Assembly: GCA_010645155.1 (NCBI GenBank)
Contig: CM021314.1
Location: forward strand, 1,879,084-1,943,083
Direction of reading: 5' to 3'
Origin: Tigriopus japonicus
Taxonomy: Eukaryota; Arthropoda; Copepoda; Harpacticoida; Harpacticidae
DNA length: 64,000 nt
Of the stretch, positions 1 through 16,800 are shown piece by piece; within the stretch, counting starts at the first letter, position 1; each line of letters begins with the position of its first letter. A program made the translations under genes and the position numbers. The notes under the pieces are model-generated. The model was not told where the DNA came from. It saw only the letters and a program-made list of their open reading frames with translations, and ran no database searches.

Positions 1-3799
<3,799 letters not shown>

Positions 3800-6700
3800 G
3801 GAGTGGCTTATGTGTTCACACGTCCAATATCAACCCAATTAATTTGTTAACCTATCGTTTACATTTATTTTACGTACTTTTTCATTTTGTGCTCAAAACA
3901 GCGATCCAGTAGATATTTTTTGCTAATAATAACGACCCTATTTTGACCCGTTTAGAACCTGATTTCGTGCCAATTCCAATTGATACTCTGACCCATTGGA
4001 ATGCGTGACTTTCTGCCAGTTTAGAATTGATTTTCTTTTAACTTGGATTTCCTGTTTGTGTGGCACTTGACGACGCTAGTAGGTGTAATTCTGATTTTGA
4101 AGTGAAGCAAAGGAAAGTCATTCTCTTCACTCGTTTCTTGGTCTTTGAGCAAAGAAGGAAAGTGTCCTTTTGATAACCCAGTAATGATAATAATCAAACT
4201 AATCATCAAAATTTCTGGTGGTCAGGAAGTCCAGGTCAAGCGCATAAAAGAAAAACACTTTCTTACTTTTTTCATTTGCTTGTCCTGAACTTTCTGGCTA
4301 TTAAATCCTGGGAATTCAAAGAAGGATAAGAAACTGTAACTAGTGTTCTTGCTCTCACCAAAAGGATACTTTCATTCTTTGCTTCAAGACCGATAACGGG
4401 AAAAAGAGGGAATAAATACTCCTTTGCTTCACTTTCATGCCAGAATTACATCTTTCATATATCATCGAGCTGGCTTTCTTTCGCACAATTCGCATGGTGA
4501 CGAACGAAAGCCTTCTACTGAAGTTGTTCCACATTTTGCCGTCTGTGGTCTGCACTCGATAACTTTTAATGTTGTGAGCCCAAAGAGTGACCTTAAATCG
4601 AGGAGATTCCCCAGGTAAGTGGTGTTGACATTAGACAACAAGAGCCCCTCAAGAGCCCATTTTGATTGGAAATGAATGAGGCCTCCATCAAACTTGATGA
4701 AACCGGAAATCGTCATGTCTTGCTGAGCTGGCTTTATCGGTTTATGGTGATTATCTGAAACAGAAGAATAGTAAAGAATATCAGATAGTTTTAAGAATTT
4801 TTTTGCAAAAGAAATAAAATATTTCAATTAAATATTGGAATATTTTCGAAAGTCATGGTATTTTAACAACCATTTTCAATAACATTTTTTTCAGAATGAA
4901 AGACAAAAGAAACATTTACCAATTCTTTAATATACAAGGACGTCTTTAGGAAGATTTTAGGAAGGTCGATAAGAAAAAGTATGCATCTTCCTTTGATTAT
5001 AGGTGGAAGTGTGTTTATTTTAGTTTTTTTTGCACCTGTTGATATTTCGCTTAAATCATTTCAAATGTATTAAAAACTCAAGATTTACTGGTTCGCTTCA
5101 GTTTCACCGTCAATCAGATACCAATAATATTTTGCAACTGATGATAGCTTTTTAAGAGTTTTTTAAAAAGGGCTCGGATTTGGAATCGAAAAACTGACCA
5201 ATTAATTTTTCAAACATTTCAGCAAAATTTAGCGAAATTCAAGTTTTAAGAGGTTTTTAGTATTTTTTTTTAATTGCTCGATGTTTTTATGATGGTTTTT
5301 ATCGACATAAATAGGAATACGTTTTTTCCAATTTTTTGAAATATTTGACAAATTGAATTACTTATGGCGAAATTTTAATTTTTTGGCTTTATTAGAAGGG
5401 GACTCTTTTCACTTTCTTTGTTTTTCAATGTCATAATGAGACCTTTCTTTTAGAGAGTCTAGTTGAGAGTTAACTTTTGATACGGTGAATTTATAATAAA
5501 TTAGAACAAGAATACCCTTGAATTGAAGCACCATGAAATCGTAGCCTTAGAAAAATGAAATAGGTCATTTTTGACCCGCTTCAAAAAATATTCTGAGCTA
5601 CAAATGAAGGAAAGCACACTTTGGAAAAATTGAGTTTTTCTTTGATTCTTTGTTCATTTCATCTCCAATCATGCAATCATCTCATTCAGCTTTGCACCTT
5701 AATGGCAAGTCATCATCATGCATCAGCCTTGTTTTCTATAACTGCTTTTGGTGCATTGATACATTTAAAAATGGTGCTGATTCTGATTTCCCATTGCAAC
5801 TTTGACAATTTTTGACTTATGACACCAAAAAAAACCCAAACGTCCGTTTTCAATTGAACAAACACTACTACCAAACCAAGAGTCCTTTAAGCGCAACCTG
5901 TTAAATGGAAAACACGTGCAACCTTTGAGCTTTAATAAGGAAAAAATTTGTTCTTACGTGTCCAATATGAATTGAGAAGTTCGAAAATATGTCAAACGTT
6001 TGTGTCAGGGTGCAATATTTGGAGCTGTATTACTATGGTGACCTCCATATGTACTGTCTTATGTACTGTGACCTCCCACTCAGCTGATCGTTAAAGGACC
6101 CATATTTGTACGTAGTATTGCAACTGTCCCAAAACCCCAGCTTCTCCAGGGCCTGCCGAATTTTACACTGAACTGACAAGATTTATTATTATTATTTTTT
6201 TAAATCTGAATTTCTACAATAATGATGAGCACATAATGTTCCAAAACAAGGATTTTTTTATGATTTTTTTAGTCTACACATTACCCCCTGACCCTGTACA
6301 AGTAACAAGATTTGTAAAGAATATTTATTTGATTAAATTCTCGAGAACTTGCGTTAAATTGGAGAAAAAAGAACACCATAAAGATTTAAGTTTCCTAGAA
6401 ATGGTGAACTAGGTTGACAGACCCACCCCACCAACCCACCCCAATAAAAATAAACAAAAATGTCAAATTGTGCCCACGAGGAGCAAAGTTACTACAATCA
6501 TTTTCCCTCACTTTTAATCACAAATTTGGAAATCAATAAAGACACCTGGCACTATCAAACTAACTGTATGTAACGACTCCAAGGTTAAAAGCACCTTTTT
6601 ACAAGATGGATGTGGTAAGTGGTGTCGTAAAAACATTCCAAAGTAGTTTTCTCTTGCCAAAGACAAAAAATGCATCGAGAAATTCAGTCTCTTCTTTCAC

Positions 6701-7289
6701 GAGCAAAAATATCTCAGAAAGTTCAAAAAAGGATTTAAGACTCAAAAACGTATGATGGGAGATGCACTTCAATATCTTGAAATATAAGCAAGTCTCTTTA
6801 GTCCTCAAACATTAACGTGACTCTAGTAGCTAGGTGTTCAGTATTTGGATGGGGTGCACCCAAGCGTGGTCTATGACCCAAGTCATTCACCCTTGGAAGG
6901 GATCAAAATATCCGTTGCCCTTGGACCCAAAGTCTGATCCAAACAAAAAAAACATGATGTTGTTGTTTATTCGTGGAAGAAACCTTCTTTTGATGCAATC
7001 TATGCTGAAATTGTAGTTTCCATAGTAGATGTTTGAATGATTGATCTCGAAAACAAGGGCTTCAATGAAAAAGGTTTTCAATAGACGTTTTTAAGTAAAT
7101 GTCATCAAGTTTGAAAAAAAAAAAAAGGTTTTACTACTGCCCTCTACCGACAGAATAACATGTTTCTAGAGAGGTAAGTAATTAAAAAGAACATTTGTTT
7201 TATGATCTTCTACACATTTTGCATAAACTTTGCTTGCTTATCGTACATGGATGGTTAAGTTTGCATTTTAACCATTTTGATTATCCAAA
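3800..7289. other. gene-free intergenic DNA
   Basis: AT-rich sequence downstream of the alanyl-tRNA synthetase gene. The open frames here are short, lack homology I recognise and have no convincing splice context. No RNA gene or complete transposon was seen. Confidence 0.5.
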
Positions 7290-7600
7290 ATCCCTAAATG
7301 GATCCCTAAAAGATCCCAAAATTCAATGGGAAACATCTTTTCTTTTGCTGTATTACATAATTTTTGGTCGAGGGGAAAAGTTATATGCCTATAAACCTAT
7401 TACTGATAACATTTTTTAAATAAACCCTTCGATCTATTTTAAGAGACTTTTTAGTTACCTGTTGAATTCAAATTGAATAAAAATACACTCATCAGTAGCT
7501 TAGTTATTTGGGTTTGAATGGTCTATTTTGACCCCCAAAAGCCGAAAAACCCTACGGTTATGGATTTAAAACAAATTCCCAAAGATTTCGTACGGCTTTT
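7290..7600 (+). repeat. dispersed repeat, copy 1 (pairs with 31862-32165)
   Basis: About 300 bp that reappears inverted inside the LINE copy near 32 kb. Shared landmarks include CAAAATTCAATGGGAA, GAATTCAAATTGAATAAAAAT and CCCCAAAAGCCGAAAAAC. No ORF or terminal repeats were recognised, so the class is unknown. Confidence 0.6.
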
Positions 7601-8098
7601 CAATGTCACAAAAGAAAACTAAAAAATGAGTTTCAAAGTTTGTGATCACTAAAAATGTACTTAAGCTAAGATTTTTGGAAAACATTTTTACAACTATGAA
7701 GAGTACATTTTGTTGTGTGTTCAGCCAAAATTACAAATGAATTTGCTTAACAGATTCATATTCAAATTCACGATTTCTTGATGGACCAAGATGTTCAAGA
7801 TGAACTAAAATCTTAGCTTGAAACATCAACCGATTTTTTTAAAAAACAGTACTACCCAACTTTGAGTGTTTTTGACATTGCAAAAGATTTCTTTTAAATT
7901 GAAAAATAATATTTCAAAAGCTTTATAGGTGATATCATGAATTATTTTGAGCTGTTTTTACATAATCTTCAAAACTCATTTTTTTCACTTTCTTTCGCGA
8001 CATTGAAAAGAAAAATCAATTGTTTGGCCATTATTTGGATGTGATATTCCCCCCGACCAACCCTGGCTTACAATTGAAATTGATCCAAAACACGGTCT

Positions 8099-9190
8099 AC
8101 TAGAAGCAGGGTTGGTCAGGGGGTCAACTTTTTTGATTTATCCCCTTTACCCGGGGATAAACGGGATAAATTGGGGGATAAACGGGATAAACGGGATAAA
8201 TTGAGGGATAAACGGGATAAACGGGATAAATGGGGGGATAAACGGGATAAATGGGAGGATTAACGGGATGAACTGGTGGATAAATAAAATAAAGCCAATT
8301 TTGTTCCGATTTTGACATGTTAGAATAGTTTTTGGCATCCCTGAAAATGGCCGATCAGAGTAAAGGTTCAATACAAATATTAATAAAATACATTTACAAT
8401 ATTTGACAGAAATAATTGTTATACTCGTATTATCAAACTAAAAAAATATGTCACAAAAAGCCTACAATTGACAGCACTTGTTGAGACGTGATGAAATTGA
8501 AGAAATCTTCCACAGTTAAAGATTATCAAAGTCATAAAACTTCATGCTTAGTGAATGTAATAGAGAGCCACAAAAATGAACTAATTTCTAGAAATACGGG
8601 TAATTTGTTTGATAAAGGAGGGAATCCCCTTTATCCGCGTTATTCCCTGGAGGAAAATCCCGTTAATCCCAAAAAACGAGACGCTTTATGGATGAGATAG
8701 TCTACCAACTTACCTACAATATTCCTACAGAGCAGACAGCCTTTATCAGATTGCAGCCGCAAATTTGCGTTTTGACTTTGGAAACACAAACAAATACAAG
8801 CTAAAAACCTAGCAGTTTTCATTGTAGCAATGGAAGTAATTTTTGTGTGGGACTTGATTGAAAAAAGTGAGATTTTGTGGGAAATATAGTGCTACGGAAA
8901 TTTGTGAATAATTATAGAAATAAGGAAGGAATGCTTGAAACGTAGGAAAAATTGCTTTTAAGGTAGGAAAAAATGCTTGAAGAGTAAGAAAAAAAATGCT
9001 TTTAAGGTAAGAAAAATGCTTGAAAGTAGAAAAAAGCTTGAAAACTAGGAAAAAAGCTTGAAAAGTAGGAAAATCCCGTTTATCCCGTTTATCCCTTTCA
9101 CTACTTGAAGGAAAATCCCGTTTATCCCTAAAGGGATAAACGGGACTCTTTTTGGAGGGGATAATCCCCCTGACCAACCCTGACTAGAAG
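8099..9190. mobile_element. non-autonomous hAT element (GGGATAAAC-array family)
   Basis: The element proper is 8107-9182 (1,076 bp). It starts CAGGGTTGGTCAGGGGG and ends with the exact inverse CCCCCTGACCAACCCTG. It is flanked by a perfect 8-bp duplication, ACTAGAAG (8099-8106 and 9183-9190). CAGGG ends plus an 8-bp target duplication are hAT hallmarks. Just inside the left end is an array of GGGATAAAC/GGGATAAAT units (about 8152-8280). Just inside the right end the same motif appears mostly inverted (about 9065-9145). There is no transposase ORF, so it must depend on a partner in trans. A further loose right-end-like copy, CCCCCCGACCAACCCTGG, lies at 8049-8066. Confidence 0.9.
8152..8282. repeat. 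GGGATAAAC subterminal array of the hAT element
   Basis: Tandem, slightly irregular units of GGGATAAAC, GGGATAAAT and GGGGGATAAAC. Antisense translation gives an artefactual Pro-Tyr-Pro-rich frame. Likely transposase-binding or structural subterminal repeats (inference from hAT biology). Confidence 0.8.
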
Positions 9191-9572
9191 AAATTATGCA
9201 AGAAAAAAAGTCCTTACAAATTGCATGTTCATGAAGTGGCGCTCCCTGTTCAGTTTTATCTTTAAATCAAAAGCTACGTTGTAAGAACTTGATATTATTC
9301 CTTGCCGGACAAACTGTGATATCCATTTTGCAAGTATAAGCCAATCTTTTCCATCGTGTTTTAGTTTTATAAAGCAGATACTTCTTATTTGCGATGCTCT
9401 TGAATCTGCTTGCTTTCGGTAAAGGAAAATCTAGTGAAAAGAGAGGGTTTTGTGCTCATAAATAGTTCTCTCACAATGGCAATAGCAAACAATCTTTTGC
9501 GGTTATGAAATGAGATTGTTCCCCAAATGGTCCGTTCTTCTCTGGCTCAAACGAAGATTTAAGGGCCTTGCC

Positions 9573-10447
9573 ATGTTTGCCAACACCAAATGTAATGTCA
9601 ATGTGACCAAATGCGAAAAATGTCGCTCGTTGCAAGCGGAATGCGGAGAGTAATCCATCTTTTTCCGTCAGTTTTTCCGAGCAATGTTGTCCTAATCTCG
9701 TAACATGTATCTTAAGGCTCCAAGGTCAGTGTTTATAGTCCCCTCAAAAAAATCCACAATCATGTTCATAATTTAGTTTTCACACTTAAATTCACTTAAG
9801 GTACTTTTTCCAGTTCCAGAGTGACACACAAACCTACAATTCCTAGCGATCCACTGACAAGCCAAACCCCGGAAAAGCAGTCTCCAATTCTTCTAAAATG
9901 TATTGACAACACTCCTTCGTTGGCCATTATTGAGGTGGTGTGCCAATACTTGAAAATCCCACTCCAAAAAGTCCCGTCCACCAATGGCGCACCTCTTCAA
10001 CTCGAGATCGCCGCCGATCGTATTTTGACTCATGCGATTCCAATTGCTCTCTTCTTATCCGCCAATTCCAAACTCGGAGAAGGTTATCTGCCCAACGACA
10101 AAAGTTTGATTCTTCAATGGATGAATTTTGCCCGAGACACGGTCCACAATGCCATGTGTTCAATCTGTTCCACCTCGACAACGGAACAACCTCGTTCCAC
10201 GGCAACAAATTTGGCTTTGGATCTAATGGCGACGATGAATGGCATCCTGAAGAATTCCACGTTTCTTGTTGGTGAACGACTCTCTTTGGCGGATGTGTTC
10301 ATGGCCATTGAATTTCTGCCATTGTGCCAATCCGGAAGATTGGAATGCAGTCGAGAGCGATTTCCCAATCTCTTTCGATGGCTCAATACTTGTATCCATC
10401 GAAAGGAATTCAGTCGAGTCCTGGGAAACATTCCTCGACTGTCTTGA
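9573..10447 (+). CDS. GST-fold protein resembling the eEF1B-gamma N-terminal domain
   Basis: Two exons, 9573-9649 and 9814-10447, give 236 residues. The ATG at 9573 sits in TTGCC-ATG; the donor GA/GTAATC joins the acceptor TTTTTCCAG/T in phase, forming an Asp codon. Residues after about 55 follow a GST N-terminal thioredoxin-like half. The C-terminal half has FLVGERLSLADVFMAIEF and FPNLFRWLNTC, then FSRVLG, close to the GST domain of elongation factor 1-gamma. The eEF1G-specific C-terminal domain is absent: the frame stops right after the GST domain. The first exon is Cys-rich and less certain. Probable role: a protein-interaction GST domain of the translation or synthetase-complex type, or a divergent GST. 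AATAAA follows at 10697. Confidence 0.72.
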
Positions 10448-10696
10448 ATCAAGATGACGATGATGAATATAGAAATATGCAAAGAAAGAGTCTGGTGAAC
10501 GTTCCCTTTTAGATTGATTGTTAATCCTTGGGTGGACTATCGTCTCGGTCCCATGGGATCAAATAATAATGGAACATGTTCCAAAGTCGGGTTTACTCGA
10601 GCTCTGATTGGAGAGCACTGTGAAGCGGAAAAAAGTTTGATTCCTTCAGGAGGACTTGAGCATAATTGAAAGTCAATGCTCGACTTCATGATTGAC

Positions 10697-10702
10697 AATA
10701 AA
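10697..10702 (+). terminator. polyadenylation signal AATAAA
   Basis: Canonical hexamer 250 nt after the stop codon of the GST-fold gene. Confidence 0.5.
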
Positions 10703-12291
10703 GTGAATGACGCGCGATCTTGCCATTGGAAATCACTGTCGTACGTACACATTGTTGATGTTGAAAATGGCAAGAATGATGGAAAGTGGTCGGAATTTTT
10801 GCAATAGCTCAATAGATCAAAGAGGGCTTACTTAGATTCTTCCTAGGTATTTAGAAGTGTAAAATATTGGATGGATTTTCATGCCTGTTCTTACAGTGTT
10901 TCCGAGTCAATTCAGATGAAGACTTATGTTTCAATGTAATGTTTGAGTTTCAATAGAACGGAACAGGAACTCAACAAAGGGCTTTGTTTTAGGAATTAGC
11001 ACATGGAACTCTAGACCCAACTTTAAGAGGTCTTGGTTTTTAGCTCAAGGTCGGGTCAAATTTTGGCACAATTAAATCTTCATATCCGATACGAATCACT
11101 TTTTCTTTGTTATCGAAGGTTAACAATGGAACTAATGATTATTTTTAATGTGTATAATGACAGGCACACTTGGCATTTTGACAACTTTAGGTAAACTGAA
11201 AGTTTAGTAGCATTGTAGCAGATAACTCAATCGTTTAGAGGCTTTGTTAGCGCAAAAAAAGTCCTTAGGCGTGCACTTGTCACAACACTTTTAATACAAG
11301 TGATCTTTACAATTAATGGATGTAAAGTTAAGTTTTCTTCAAGTAACTGAGCTGGCTTCGTTGCCAGTTGATCAAACCAAGAAGAACTGATTTTCTCTGG
11401 AGTGGAAGGCTAGCGAAAATAATCAAGATTTTCAGTAGGAACAAATTAATTACATGCTTCTCCAAATGAGACCTTTGCTTATGTTGACTAAAATACGTAT
11501 TCAGTTTTCAGCTTAATCGAACGTCAAAAATTGCCTTTTTTCAAAGTTTAGTGTAAATCCCATTGAGAATGAAAGAACTGGCCCTTTTTTGTCCTTTTTT
11601 TAACACCAAAAGGCGAGATCATTTATTCTATGCTCTCTTCAGTACATAGCTTTTTCGAGAAGGCATAAATTTTTGCTACTCCATTTGATTGAGCTGAAAA
11701 TTGAAATACTTAATCTACTGAACGCAAACAAGGCCTCGTTCTTAGCAGAAAGCAATTAAATCAATCTAGCTAGGAATTAGAGCACTATACTAAAAATCAT
11801 AGTTTTCATTTTTAGCCATCCACTCCAGAATTTCAGATTTACTTGATCAAACAATCGGAACAAACCATTGAGATTTTTTAAATACTAGAGGGAGTGTAAA
11901 CGTTTTTTTGAACAGATTTTTTTTTTGAATAGATCATGTGAACAATTCCAAATCTAATGGAATCTAGCCCTTTTATCCTCATATCTGTGCTGGTCAGCTA
12001 GACCAAAGTGCAGAGGAACAGTAGGGTAGCCAAAATGAGAAGATAAGCAAGTGGTCGGTGGGGGTGGTTTGTTGAACATAGTCGAGAAATAAATGCACAT
12101 AAATTTCTAATGACAGCTACGTTAAGTGACTTTATTTAAAGCTAATGCGCTGGTTAGAATGATATACTTTTGCACACTTATGATGACAATTGTAAAATGA
12201 GTACCAATATGTGATTGACTTAGAATTTTTACCTCACTTTTTTGTCTCCACTTATGGGGGAAATTGTTCCACCGATATATTTAGGTCACAT
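10703..12291. other. gene-free intergenic DNA
   Basis: No coding exon, RNA gene or terminal-repeat element recognised between the GST-fold gene and the dispersed repeat at 12.3 kb. Confidence 0.45.
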
Positions 12292-12590
12292 TCTCTATTT
12301 GGATTTGAATACAACAACTAGGAACTTTTTTCCCAATACATTGAACAAATGACTGATAGGAAGAAAATACATTTAAGCTTTTGCTTTACATAGGGTTCAT
12401 CCAACACATTTGGAACGAATTGTAGCTTCAAGAATGACTTTCAAAAAGTTGGGTTTACTTTGCATGTTTGGTCACACTTGCGGTTGCGTGGCGACATTCT
12501 CAACCAGAGCAAAACGTCTTCCGCCCCCCCTTGCCAAATCAGCCTGATCAATTGCACGTGATCTAGTATTTAAATAAACATCTATGGACC
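12292..12590 (-). repeat. dispersed ~300-bp repeat, copy 1 (inverted relative to 27783-28097)
   Basis: The reverse complement matches 27783-28097 from TTTATTTAAATACTAGATC through GGCGGAAGACGTTTTGCTC to TATTCAAATCCAAA, by eye about 85% identical with small indels. Both copies keep an open stretch reading YLNTRSRA, GGGRRFALVENVAT on the same strand, so it may derive from a coding transposon, but I do not recognise the family. Confidence 0.75.
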
Positions 12591-13898
12591 AAACCGATCC
12601 GATAAAATGGTCAGTTGGCGAAAGTGTGAAAATGTCACTAGCGTTCTTTGGAGGAAGACAAGTAATTTTCATGGCCATTTCTGTTCTTGTTTCAAAAAAA
12701 TGTCTTTCCCTATTTTTTCCCCAATTCATTCAAGAAGGCTTGAAATTTGGGCTCAGAGTCAAACGAGAGTAATTTTTGGTGTTTGCTTTTATCAAAATAA
12801 AAGCTTTTGAGTTAAAAACCAAGTATGTGTTTTAAAGAATCCATGGATTAATTTTCAACTTAATCACAAGTTGAAGTAATTTTTTGACCTTTTAAAGGTC
12901 AGTGTAGAAGACGGCTAGCTAATGATTTCATTGAGGTAGGATTTGTTTTGAGCTTAGATACGATCAAGGGTCAATAATTTCAAATCTTCGGTTCAATTTG
13001 TCCCGATTCCCGACGTCAAAAATCTCTTTAAAGATTATTCATTTTTTTCTTGGACAATCTCAATTGTGAAAACTAAGGTGAAGTTAGCAGAATATTTGCA
13101 ACAGAAAATAGTGTCTTTTGGCACAGAGTGTTTCCTTAAAAATCTGAGTCTTCACTCAACCGGTTTCGTTCCAATTTTAATTTACATTGGGAAATTTGCA
13201 ATATGCTAAATAACTGAATTAGGATTTTGATAGTTTTGGCTTTGAATATCGAGTGGGACATTCCCTCTGGTAAACAAATGTACACGGGACAGAAAGTTTC
13301 TTTGTCTGATGGAACAGTTTGGGACACCTATTCTTGGAATTATCTTTTTGAAAGCCAGCCCAAACGATGAAATTTGGCAGAAAAATGTGTTTTGAATGTT
13401 TTTTGGACCTTTTACATTGGACTTCATGTTCGGCAAATTCGGGAAAAAAACAGATTGCCTACATACATCTGAACTTGTTCTTTTGTATTTTGTGGTATCT
13501 CGTTTTCAGTGTCATTTCCTCATTTCCAAAATTAGGTTGAGACATCACACAGTCGTCAGATACTTACTCTGTCAAGGCTTGCCAATAATCCGATAGTCCC
13601 TAGAAGGGATCATTTTACTTACCAACGTAAGATACACATCCAAAATTCAACTACTCCTACCTATGAATTCCTTTGGACCTCACTCTAAACAAAAGAAAGC
13701 AGCCTTTCTTGTCTATCGATGATTGGTATCAGTTCAACTTTCAACCCTCAAGTCTTGGTGATGAGTTCTTGTTCATATGGCAACCAAGATATCCCAACTC
13801 AAAAAAGGCTTTCTTCAGCTATCTAGTGAACCAGAAGCCTCTCTTGGCCATTGTTCCAAAGTCTTCTCGTTGGAACATTGTCGAATTCAACCCTCAAA
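12591..13898. other. intergenic DNA / presumed 5' region of the WDR86-like gene
   Basis: No gene recognised. An open frame at 13673-13987 overlaps the first WDR86-like exon in another frame and lacks homology. No TATA or initiator could be assigned with confidence. Confidence 0.4.
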
Positions 13899-16800
13899 AT
13901 GGCACCGCGTGGAACAGACGTTGGTCCACAGGCTCCCAAGCGATTAAATCGCTTCACCAGATTCACCAAGTCTCTCACTTTGGGTAAATGTTGGATTTAT
14001 AGAATATTTTGGAATTAAACCAACGCAATGGGATCTGAATTGCAACTTTACCTCGCCTTACAGGACGGAAAATGAAAAAGAAACGTGAAGGCAAAATGGT
14101 GGAAACCCTGGATGGGCACAGTGATGGGATCAATTGTATGGCATTGAACGTGGATGAGAGCATTTTGATCACGGGATCCGAGGATAAGAGTGCCAGAGTC
14201 TGGATGATTGGCGAGGAGGATGAAGAGGAGGAAATGTTCGAGGACAAGTGCTTGGGAGTGCTTGAGTGAGTACACTTCAATTTGGGCTTTTCGACCCCTT
14301 TTGGCTAGTCATGATTGTCTTTAAGCCGATTTGATAGGCTATCGGTGTTTTTGAGATTGGTTCATTCCGAGATTGATAGTTGTCAACTAGGTCCGGGTGT
14401 TGTTGAAAATTGAGTGAAAGATTTTTGTTCGAGTAAGGAGTGTAATATAGAGAAAGAGTACTTTTTTTAGACGTAATACAAGGACAATTGGACATTGAAT
14501 AAATTTACTTCCCACTCTACTGCCTTCATAGTTAGGTACAGAAGATGTTTTTGCAATAACGTGGCCCATCATTCTCCGTTTTTTTGATGTATGAGAGAGG
14601 CTTTTTCTAATGTCAAGTATTATTGTAGTTTGCAGAATGCATATCTTGCTTGGAACGCCGAATTTTAAGACATTCAGACGTATTGAAATCGTTTCATCGG
14701 TTCAAATTCCAACTTTATCATTCGAGTGATACCATGTGATGCATTTTATAACGTGCAAGTAAACCTGAACACCTAAAAAACAACTAATTCAAGCGTCATT
14801 GCTAAAGACGGTGTTTTCCATTTATTGGTTTTATTTGTTATTTGCCACTCTGAAAACAATTAAATCATACATAATAGAGTAAAGGCTTACAGAAGAACAG
14901 TTTTACTAATAAAAAAATTGTTAAAATAATGAAGTAAAACTGTTACGATTAGAACAAAAACAATAGCCATGGATGCTGTTAACGCGAATTTTTATTCAAC
15001 AATATTATGAGCTAATTATAAAAATTTATGAGTCTAACTGATGTCGATCTCATTTGAAGCTTTTCAAATGTTGGCGTCATCTTAGTACCAAATTTTTGAA
15101 ACGAAATTAGATACATCAAAGAAACGATCTTGAACCGATCATCTATTTTTTTAAGTTCTCACAACTAGCAAAAGATGGCGTTAAGCTAATTAGTTTGAGA
15201 TACCAGAGGCTAGTTTTTTAGACGCAAAGAAAGATCTCAAGATCGGACTTAGAGTACTTAAGTACGATCTTGAGATTGATCATTTGCGTCTAAAGAAATA
15301 ACCTCCGCTGATGTTAGATTGTGGTGTTCGTTCAAGTACATAAGACTGGGAGGTCATCTTGTTGGTGCCAAAATTGAACCTCGACACAAAATTTTGATCC
15401 ACTTTCGAACTTTTCAATATATACCGAACACACACGAGCAAAAACATTGTGCCATTAAGCTCAAAGGTTGCACATATTTTCTATTTTACTGATCACACCT
15501 GAAGACCCATATACCGACGTAGTACCTGCAGCGTTATCTGGCGTCAGATATCTTGAATTAATTAGCTTAACGCCATCTTTTGACAAATGTGAGAACTTGG
15601 AAAAAGTTTACTTTCTGTTCAAGGCTCATAACACGAGCAACTTTTTTTGACAAACGTCGAAGCCACAAACACGTTTTTCTTTGATATGTAATGAGTTCAA
15701 TCGAATCCACAAAATCCCAGATCAAGAATGCTGTGACACGGCTTTTTTAGACATCAATGATGTGTGTTAGAAAAATTGACGAAAAAGTAAATAAAACCGT
15801 TTTACTAATCTTAGCCACAATTCAAATTTCGTTTTATTGGCAATTCTAGTCTTTTCTTGGTCTTGCTCAAAAGTCCGAGCTCTTAGTGGCACCTTTCCCG
15901 TGCGTGGCTAGTTCATACGATATCACATTTGATGAAAGATAATGGTCGAGTGAAAAACTATAATAAAAATGAAAGCAGACGATATATAATGTCACTTAAA
16001 GAAGTAAAAAGAAGTACTGCATTTTGCGTCATATGTTTTTCACAAAGCAATTACTAGGAGACGCAACCAACTCTTTAGGTAGTGTGTTATTGTCCGTTTT
16101 CTTTGCAGAGGCCACGGAGGTTACATTACATGTGTGTCCGTCTTGGACCACTTTGTTTATACGGGATCAGCTGATGCCACCATAAAAAAATGGGACCTCA
16201 TCACCTGCGAGTGTCTCTACACGTATAAGGGACATAATTCCAAGATACACAAGTGAGTCGAGAGGGTCAATATTGACCGAAAGATTTACTAATTGGAACA
16301 AGACACACAGACCCAAACGACGACAACGCTCTTTTGTGCTGCTACAACAAGCACATAAAGAACCCGAAATAACCACATTCGATTAGCCTTTATCAAATTA
16401 TCCACCCTGATGGGAAACGGAACATCACAACAGGATATCCTATCCGATAAGAATTCGTCATGGGAACCAATTGTTGATGGATTGTGTCATTGATTCGCTT
16501 TCCCTCTCCCTTTCTACAGGATATTGATCACTGATGATCTGATCTTTTCCACCTCTCATGATCGCACTGCGCGAGTTTGGTACAATAAGGCCGAGGATCA
16601 CCCCAAAGCGTGCATCAGAACATTCAGGGTAAAGAGATAAGCAAATGAAAGAGTCGTAACACTCCAGCTTTGCTTAGTGTTTGAGACAACTTTGTTGTCC
16701 TATTCCATTCCATGCATGCTACGTTAAAGTCCTTGGGTGTGATTGGTGCTTTGACCGTTTTATTTTTTACAAGATTCAAAAAGACGGCAAGCTGATTAAA

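Noticed and set aside
8124..8371. Pro/Tyr/Ile-rich ORFs on the minus strand
   Set aside because: Antisense reading of the GGGATAAAC array in a hAT element.
13673..13987. 104-codon plus-strand ORF
   Set aside because: Overlaps the first WDR86-like exon in another frame, has no homology I recognise and no splice support.
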